This document shows, one piece after another, positions 44,810 through 49,540 of a stretch of 49,540 nucleotides of DNA (position 1 is the stretch's first letter; every line of letters starts with the position of its first letter). The DNA lies in assembly GCA_023251255.1 (NCBI GenBank), contig JAHEZD010000039.1, forward strand, positions 1-49,540. Reading direction: 5' to 3'. Origin of the DNA: Chitinophagaceae bacterium. GTDB lineage: Bacteria; Bacteroidota; Bacteroidia; Chitinophagales; Chitinophagaceae. The notes under the pieces are model-generated. The model searched no databases and was not told the origin of the DNA. It saw only the letters and a list, made by a program, of their open reading frames with translations. A program made the translations under genes and the position numbers.

Positions 44810-46351
44810 ATGGCACAAGGAAAATTGACCACTAAAGCTATAGAGAAACTGGTAAACGGATGGATACCCGAAACCGAAATGAAACCGGGTTCCATTGAGG
44901 CAGTACTGGAACTGCCCGCATTTGTGGACAAGCTAAACGCATGTAGTAAGCATTTCAATACCAACTATGCCGAAGTGGACCTGAAAGTGCAGGACGCACT
45001 GGTGATGAGGCGACTGGAGCAATTGACCAATATCTGCCTGCTGAACCCCCTGTGGAAGGAACTCATAGAAAAATCGGGGCTGGAAGCAGCACCCAGGAAC
45101 TGGGAAGAATGGCAGCAACTGCCCGTGTCAGATAAGGCTTCCCTCAATGCCTTCTTTTCAGGTAATAGACCCGGCATGGTGGTACCGCTGAACCGTGGCG
45201 GCTTTGAAATAGTGGCCAGCGGCGGCACCAGCAGTGGTATGCCTTCCGAAACCGTGTATGCCATCAAGGAACTGCATACCACTTACAGGATAGCGGGCGA
45301 CTTCATGGGCAGGTACATGCTGGACAGGTACCTAGCTGGGGATGCCCCCAAATGGATGGCCACCACATTGGCAGATTACCAGATGTGGAGCAGCGGCACC
45401 ATGGTAGGTGGTGTGCTCCAGAATATACCCGGTGTTAACTATATCGGTGCTGGGCCAGTAATGAAAGATGTGTACCAGCACATGATGGGCTACGAAGGAC
45501 CAAAAGCCATCATGGGCATTTCGCAGGGCATTGCCATCTTGAAGGACCTAGGCATAGGCATGGCAGAAGAAGCAAGGAACAGTTTCCGCGTGGGCATGTA
45601 CGGCAGTGGTGTATTGTCGCAGCGCAAGCGGGCAGAATTGCTGGAAGTATATCCCAATCTCGTGTTCCTCAGCTACTTTGCTGCCACACAGGCTGAAACC
45701 ATTGGCCTGCAACTGGACCACGCTTTACCCTACCTGGCAACCATTCCGGGCCTGCACCTCATAGAGATTGTGGACAGTGAAGGCAAGTGGGTGGCCGAAG
45801 GTGAAGAAGGCGAACTGGTGGTAACCAGGCTGCATGCAAATGAAGCCCCCGTGCTGCGGTTCAAACTGGGCGACAGGATGGTACGCCGTCCCCTATTGGA
45901 CGGCCCGGGACTGAAGACACAGCAAATGGAATTTTCTGGCAGGAGCGGGGACGTACTGCATATCTGCGATTCCCAATACCCGCTCAAGCTGGTATATGCT
46001 TCCCTGCAAGCAGAACTGAAAAAGGCTGGTATCATCGATTTGGAAGCAACAGCACACGAAATACAGTTCGTTAACCTCAGGCAGTCAAGGATACTCACCC
46101 TGCTGGCAGCAGTGGACGATCCCTTCTATACGGATACCAGAATGAGGGGCATATTTGGGCCTGAAGGGGGCAGTTTCCTCTTTGCACAGGCCCTCATGTC
46201 TTCCCTGTCCATATTCAACAGCGGGGAAGCCAATCCCGTATCATTGGAGAAAACAGGCTATAGGTTCGACATCAGGTTCGTGAACAAGCTGTCGAAAGAG
46301 GTCCACAGAACAGAAGTGGGGAAAGTGCCATTATTGAGGGATGTTTTTTAA
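44810..46351 (+). CDS. PaaK-like adenylate-forming enzyme (ANL superfamily), divergent
   Basis: 513 aa. The ATP-binding P-loop is EIVASGGTSSGMPSETVYAI near residue 135. The region LVFLSYFAATQAETIGLQ near 280 takes the A5 aromatic/acid position, and GELVVTRLHANEAPVLRFKLGDRM near 330-355 carries the conserved Asp of the adenylating family (compare vvT....pliRyrtGD). The C-terminal 120 residues would be the mobile subdomain. It is clearly distant from the other PaaK-like protein at 38971. Expected to activate a carboxylic acid as an acyl-adenylate. It lies 21 bp after the decarboxylase gene and 48 bp before the first AidA/PixA-type gene, which ties the enzymes to those proteins. Product unknown. 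Confidence 0.75.
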   Translation: MAQGKLTTKAIEKLVNGWIPETEMKPGSIEAVLELPAFVDKLNACSKHFNTNYAEVDLKVQDALVMRRLEQLTNICLLNPLWKELIEKSGLEAAPRNWEEWQQLPVSDKASLNAFFSGNRPGMVVPLNRGGFEIVASGGTSSGMPSETVYAIKELHTTYRIAGDFMGRYMLDRYLAGDAPKWMATTLADYQMWSSGTMVGGVLQNIPGVNYIGAGPVMKDVYQHMMGYEGPKAIMGISQGIAILKDLGIGMAEEARNSFRVGMYGSGVLSQRKRAELLEVYPNLVFLSYFAATQAETIGLQLDHALPYLATIPGLHLIEIVDSEGKWVAEGEEGELVVTRLHANEAPVLRFKLGDRMVRRPLLDGPGLKTQQMEFSGRSGDVLHICDSQYPLKLVYASLQAELKKAGIIDLEATAHEIQFVNLRQSRILTLLAAVDDPFYTDTRMRGIFGPEGGSFLFAQALMSSLSIFNSGEANPVSLEKTGYRFDIRFVNKLSKEVHRTEVGKVPLLRDVF

Positions 46352-46399
46352 AGGGACCCGGAACTGACTATTATATAAAGCATCGATAACAGTGTACAA

Positions 46400-46828
46400 A
46401 TGAAAAAGATAAACATCAACATAGCAGTGGATACGGTAGAGGCACTTTCCAAGGAAACCTTGGTGAACCATATTTACGTGATGGACGACAGCACCTTCAA
46501 CAGCAAGGGGCAGGGCACCGGTCACTTGGAAACCACCTGCCAGCCCGGGCAGGTGATCCATTGGGTAGCCACGGCCATTGACCTGCAGACACCCGTATGC
46601 ATCAGGAACATCTCCTTTCTGGCCCCGCACACTGGTGAGGAAAAGCCCAGCCACCCAAGCCCGGCCACCTGTACCATGAGCGAACTGGACCTCCTTACCT
46701 GGAGTGGCACGGTGCCCTATTACATGGAACCCGGCGTGCATTACAGGTACAGGTTGGAACTGCAGATAGGGAACGGCAAATTGAGCGTGATGTATGTGGA
46801 TACCCTTTCCCTGATATATGAATATTAA
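46400..46828 (+). CDS. AidA/PixA (inclusion body family) protein, copy 1
   Basis: 142 aa, no signal peptide. Family pattern visible: an N-terminal strand INIAVDTVEALSKE, then NHIYVMDDST, GQGTGHLETTCQPGQVIHW near 35-55, and a C-terminal part WSGTVPYY...HYRYRLELQIG...YVDTLSLIY. PixA of Xenorhabdus forms intracellular inclusions, and AidA of Ralstonia/Burkholderia is quorum-regulated; biochemical function is not established. First of four paralogs that share D-x2-x-AL, IY-[LVI]-[MDL]-D, a GT-L motif and a final Y-x-Y strand. Probably cytoplasmic. Confidence 0.8.
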   Translation: MKKININIAVDTVEALSKETLVNHIYVMDDSTFNSKGQGTGHLETTCQPGQVIHWVATAIDLQTPVCIRNISFLAPHTGEEKPSHPSPATCTMSELDLLTWSGTVPYYMEPGVHYRYRLELQIGNGKLSVMYVDTLSLIYEY

Positions 46829-46900
46829 ACAGTCAACAATGACCATATACCCAATGGCAGCGGTGCCGGGGGACAATGGTCAAACCATAAAACCGAAAAA

Positions 46901-47695
46901 ATGAGCCAGGAAATAACAATCATTGTAATGGTAGATGTGGAAGCCGCTTTAAAGGACAACAAGCTGGACGGTAATATCTACTTGATTGATAACCTCAGGA
47001 CCGATGGTTCGGAAGGGGTAGGCACGGACCACCTGACCACTGTAATCAATGGCAGCTACTGGAGCGATGGTTCGCAGGCCACCGAAGTCATTACCAATTG
47101 GCTCACGGGAGCACTGGGTTCCTTGCCACCAACACTTCCCAGGAACTTCCATGTGGAGCGTACCAAGAGCATCAACGAAGGGTTGCTGCAAACAATCAAG
47201 AACCTGCCGGCCCGCAAGACAACAGCCGCGGCCAAAGCAAATGCACCTGCATTGTTGTCGGACGTGGTCAATAAGCTTACCAAGACCACTTTTATCAAGG
47301 ACCCGGAAGGCAACACAAGGGATTTTGGCATCAAGCCACTTACTGTTACTGGTGACCATTTTGAGAAGGGCAAGGACGATCCCTCCGAACAAAGTTACCT
47401 GGCGCCTGTGATTACAGACATTACCGGGGAAGCAGTAGACAAAAATGTGTTCTTCACCTGCCAACTGGGTACACCCGTGTATATCAAGGATGGTTGGTAC
47501 TGGTGTGCCACTGCAGACACCAGTAAAGTGGGCGAGTACAGTTATACGATGCACATCACCCTGTACAAATTAGTGAACAATGTGTACGAACCCGTGAAAA
47601 TGACGCATGATGCCAAAATAAAAGTGAGCACCGCTCCACAAAGGAACGGTTTCACAGGAGCAGGTATGGGCATCATCCCATTGCCGCAAGCGTAG
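46901..47695 (+). CDS. AidA/PixA-family protein, copy 2, with internal expansion
   Basis: 264 aa, nearly twice its siblings. Residues 1-50 match the family (ITIIVMVDVEAALKDNKLDG, IYLIDN, GVGTDHLTTV). Then a segment of about 110 residues follows with no family counterpart: helical and rich in K/A, with ARKTTAAAKANAPALL. The C-terminal half resumes the pattern at GWYWCATADTSKVGEYSYTM and ends in IKVSTAPQRNGFTGAGMG. The insert might be an oligomerisation or partner-binding segment. Start at 46901 follows 72 bp after copy 1. Same operon; function unknown. Confidence 0.65.
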   Translation: MSQEITIIVMVDVEAALKDNKLDGNIYLIDNLRTDGSEGVGTDHLTTVINGSYWSDGSQATEVITNWLTGALGSLPPTLPRNFHVERTKSINEGLLQTIKNLPARKTTAAAKANAPALLSDVVNKLTKTTFIKDPEGNTRDFGIKPLTVTGDHFEKGKDDPSEQSYLAPVITDITGEAVDKNVFFTCQLGTPVYIKDGWYWCATADTSKVGEYSYTMHITLYKLVNNVYEPVKMTHDAKIKVSTAPQRNGFTGAGMGIIPLPQA

Positions 47696-47733
47696 CAGCA
47701 TTCAATCGATAACAAAGGACAATCAATAACAAC

Positions 47734-48129
47734 ATGGCAAATAGAACAATCACCATCATCTCTGTTATAGACGTGGTAAGTGCCTTGGCAGAAGGTACCC
47801 TCGACAAGAACATCTACCTGCTGGACAACAACAAGGCCCATGGCAGCACGGATGAGGGTACCAGTGAGCTCAAGACAAAGGTCAGGCCCGGTGACGTGCT
47901 CGTCTGGACGGTGAGCCCCATTGAACCCGAAGTGTACGTGGGCATCACCGAAATTACCATGGACAAAGAGTTCTGTGAGCCGGAGAAGCAGTACTATGAA
48001 GGAACCGATGTAGCCTATTGGGTGGGGCAAGTGAAGAAGGAAGTGGACAATCTCCAGTACCACGCAAAGTACAAAGTGGGTACCCGGAAGGATGAGTTCC
48101 CATGGCATTTAACGTTGATAGGAAGCTAA
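47734..48129 (+). CDS. AidA/PixA-family protein, copy 3
   Basis: 131 aa. Family core: ITIISVIDVVSALAEGTLDK, NIYLLDNNKAHGS, GTSELKTKVRPGDVLVWTV near 45-65, then VGITEITMD, VAYWVGQVKKEVDNLQYHAK and the closing strand WHLTLIGS. The N-terminal half is the one most like copy 2. The C-terminal dimer-type strand is shorter than in copies 1 and 4. It follows copy 2 by 38 bp and precedes copy 4 by 27 bp, so it is surely in the same transcript. No signal peptide or membrane segment. Confidence 0.8.
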   Translation: MANRTITIISVIDVVSALAEGTLDKNIYLLDNNKAHGSTDEGTSELKTKVRPGDVLVWTVSPIEPEVYVGITEITMDKEFCEPEKQYYEGTDVAYWVGQVKKEVDNLQYHAKYKVGTRKDEFPWHLTLIGS

Positions 48130-48156
48130 TTAATTGAACAAATTATAATACCCGAT

Positions 48157-48702
48157 ATGGCAACAGCAGCTACAAAAAAGGAAGGGAGCTGGGATTCCAG
48201 TTCCGTGCAATTAAATATCGTCACGTTTGTTGATGTGCAGAAAGCGGTGGCCAAAGGTTCTACTGAAGGCTGTGCTTACATAATGGACAATAGTCCCAAC
48301 AGCAGGAACCAGGGCACACCACACCTGCAAACCGTATGCAAGCAGGGGCAGGTACTCAACTGGATCATTTATGCCATGGATATGGACAGGAAGCCCGATG
48401 GTACCTGGCCACCATCTGTACGCATCAACAATATTGTTTTCCTGGACAGCGAGGGCAATGATGTGTCCATGATCAGGGTCATGGACGAAATGAAGATATT
48501 GGGTGGTCCCGACAAGATACGCTCCAAGTCTACCCCCGTTTATTACTATTGGGCAGGCATCGTGGAAGGTAGCCTGCCTGTGGGTACTTACAAGTACAGG
48601 TTTGTACTGGAGTTTGATCCCATCAGCCCTTCCACCCAAAAAACCTATCTCAACTTAGATGGCCAATCACTCGAAGTGCGCAACACCGTTGTGTTTTCCT
48701 GA
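48157..48702 (+). CDS. AidA/PixA-family protein, copy 4
   Basis: 181 aa. A 16-residue Ser/Lys-rich leader (ATAATKKEGSWDSSSVQ) precedes the family core: LNIVTFVDVQKAVAKGSTEG, AYIMDNSPNSRNQGTPHLQTV, CKQGQVLNWIIYAMD near 60-85. The C-terminal sandwich contains YYYWAGIVEGSLPVGTYKYR near 130-150 and a final strand YLNLDGQSLEVRN. Most similar to copy 1 (GQV[IL][HN]W, LETTC/LQTVC). Last gene of the operon; a hairpin terminator follows about 150 bp downstream. Confidence 0.8.
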   Translation: MATAATKKEGSWDSSSVQLNIVTFVDVQKAVAKGSTEGCAYIMDNSPNSRNQGTPHLQTVCKQGQVLNWIIYAMDMDRKPDGTWPPSVRINNIVFLDSEGNDVSMIRVMDEMKILGGPDKIRSKSTPVYYYWAGIVEGSLPVGTYKYRFVLEFDPISPSTQKTYLNLDGQSLEVRNTVVFS

Positions 48703-48858
48703 TAGCCAACAATCGTTTTCTTACAGCAATCTTTAATGGGTTCGTGCTTTCCGTCCTGGTATTCTTACCGGGACTTGTTTTTTATTGTGGTCATGTAGCT
48801 AATTGTCATGTGGCAATAACGTTTGGACCAATCCGGTTCGTGAACCCCTACCAAGCAA

Positions 48859-48894
48859 AATGCCCCACTTTTCAGCAGGGCATTCTTAGTTTTT
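48859..48894. terminator. Terminator between the AidA operon and the OmpA-family gene
   Basis: AATGCCC (48859-48865) pairs with GGGCATT (48878-48884), followed on the plus strand by CTTAGTTTTT. On the minus strand it is followed by a short T-run, so it may serve both convergent units. Confidence 0.6.
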
Positions 48895-48917
48895 CAGGAG
48901 GGTTTCTATATTTTTCT

Positions 48918-49540
48918 TTACCTTATGAGTATGATCTTGAACTCGACGCGCCTGTTTGCCTGGCGCCCGTCGGGGTTGTCGCTGCCGTTGATGGTATCGG
49001 GCTTCACGGGGCAGCATTCGCCCTTGCCCGTTGCCTTGAGCCTTGCTGCTGCCACGCCCCTGCTGATGAGGTAGTCGCGGCATGCACCGGCCCGCTGCTG
49101 GCTGAGGTGGAGGTTGTATTCCACGGTTCCCTGTGCATCGGTGTACCCAATGATTTCCAGTCCGAGGCCCTTCTCACGTTTCAGTATGCCCGCGAGTGTA
49201 TCGAGCACCGCAGCGGTTTCCTTCCTCAAACTGTACTTCGCAAAGTCGAAGAGCGCCACCTGTTCCCCCGGTCCCGGTGTGACGGTAACGGGCACGGCAG
49301 TGTCCATTGGCACCACCTTCTCCACGGGCACCAGGCACACCACGGTGTTCACCAAAGTGTCCGCAGCATCACCTGCTGGCCCGGAAAAGGCCAGGGAGCC
49401 ATTGCTGTATTCCCCTTTGGATGCATCCAGTTGCATGGCCCCGAAGGCCTTCACCTCGAAGAAGTACCTACCGCCCGCATCGGTGTTCTGCGTTGCCACC
49501 GCCCTGCTGCCGGCAGTGACCCTTACGGTGGCACCTTCCA
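48918..49540 (-). CDS. OmpA-family protein with beta repeat, N-terminus beyond the window (partial)
   Basis: The frame is open to the window edge, so the gene is truncated; a GTG at 49499 is an unlikely start. The extra upstream residues (GATVRVTAGSRA then ATQNTDAGGRYFFEV) look like a carboxypeptidase-regulatory or CNA-B-like beta repeat. An OmpA-type peptidoglycan-binding domain follows: QVALFDFAKYSLRKETAAVL, IIGYTDAQGTVEYNLHLSQQ with the conserved D/R-type positions, SRGVAAARLKATGKGE and NRRVEFKIIL at the end. Likely outer-membrane anchored, periplasmic OmpA end. It is the most GC-rich gene here. Whether it belongs to a T9SS PorE-like or PD40-OmpA protein cannot be told without its N-terminus. 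Confidence 0.75.
   Translation of the reverse strand, partial: EGATVRVTAGSRAVATQNTDAGGRYFFEVKAFGAMQLDASKGEYSNGSLAFSGPAGDAADTLVNTVVCLVPVEKVVPMDTAVPVTVTPGPGEQVALFDFAKYSLRKETAAVLDTLAGILKREKGLGLEIIGYTDAQGTVEYNLHLSQQRAGACRDYLISRGVAAARLKATGKGECCPVKPDTINGSDNPDGRQANRRVEFKIILIR

Overview
The window looks like chromosomal DNA of a Bacteroidota bacterium, most likely Chitinophagales-like. The evidence is: two large C25 (gingipain-like) type IX secretion (T9SS) sortase-type proteins and a PorV-like porin; a giant cargo protein with a T9SS C-terminal sorting domain; a short protein with a PIDGG-membrane-basic tail; candidate promoters with the TAnnTTTG -7 box of this phylum; and few obvious Shine-Dalgarno sequences. 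No rRNA, tRNA, CRISPR array or transposase gene was seen. GC content rises strongly from left to right (17/60 at 301-360, 40/60 at 49021-49080).

Left part (1-15.2 kb): surface polysaccharide or small-molecule biosynthesis. Two GT4 glycosyltransferases and a flavin-reductase-like protein precede a tightly coupled plus-strand operon (3287-10191). It encodes a nucleotidyltransferase-fold protein, radical SAM, methyltransferase, radical SAM, methyltransferase and radical SAM. A convergent minus-strand pair (sulfotransferase then a fourth radical SAM protein) faces it. All four radical SAM proteins have CxxxCxxC and a BchE/cobalamin-type N-terminal domain. Then come a GH125-type alpha-mannosidase and an SGNH hydrolase.

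Middle (15.2-31.1 kb): a palindromic repeat patch, an alpha/beta hydrolase and tyrS on the minus strand, then the T9SS locus: a 2106-aa C25 sortase-like protein, a PorV2-like porin and a 1713-aa PorU2-like protein, followed by an RDD membrane protein.

31.1-38.9 kb: a 1873-aa secreted adhesin-like T9SS cargo and a 65-aa PID-CTERM-like protein, flanked by inverted copies of a MITE/REP-like palindromic element, then a gene-poor stretch and a small YXWGXW-type protein.

38.9-42.5 kb (minus strand): a PaaK/CapK-like adenylate-forming enzyme and a membrane-embedded amidohydrolase with a very large insert after its HxH motif.

43.2-48.7 kb (plus strand): the most unusual locus, an apparent six-gene operon with a PLP-dependent group II decarboxylase, a second PaaK-like adenylate-forming enzyme and four diverged AidA/PixA (inclusion-body family) proteins. 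It is preceded by four direct repeats of TAAGTnnTnCnAC spaced 22-23 bp, a candidate regulator-binding array. The window ends in the C-terminal part of a GC-rich OmpA-family protein on the minus strand.
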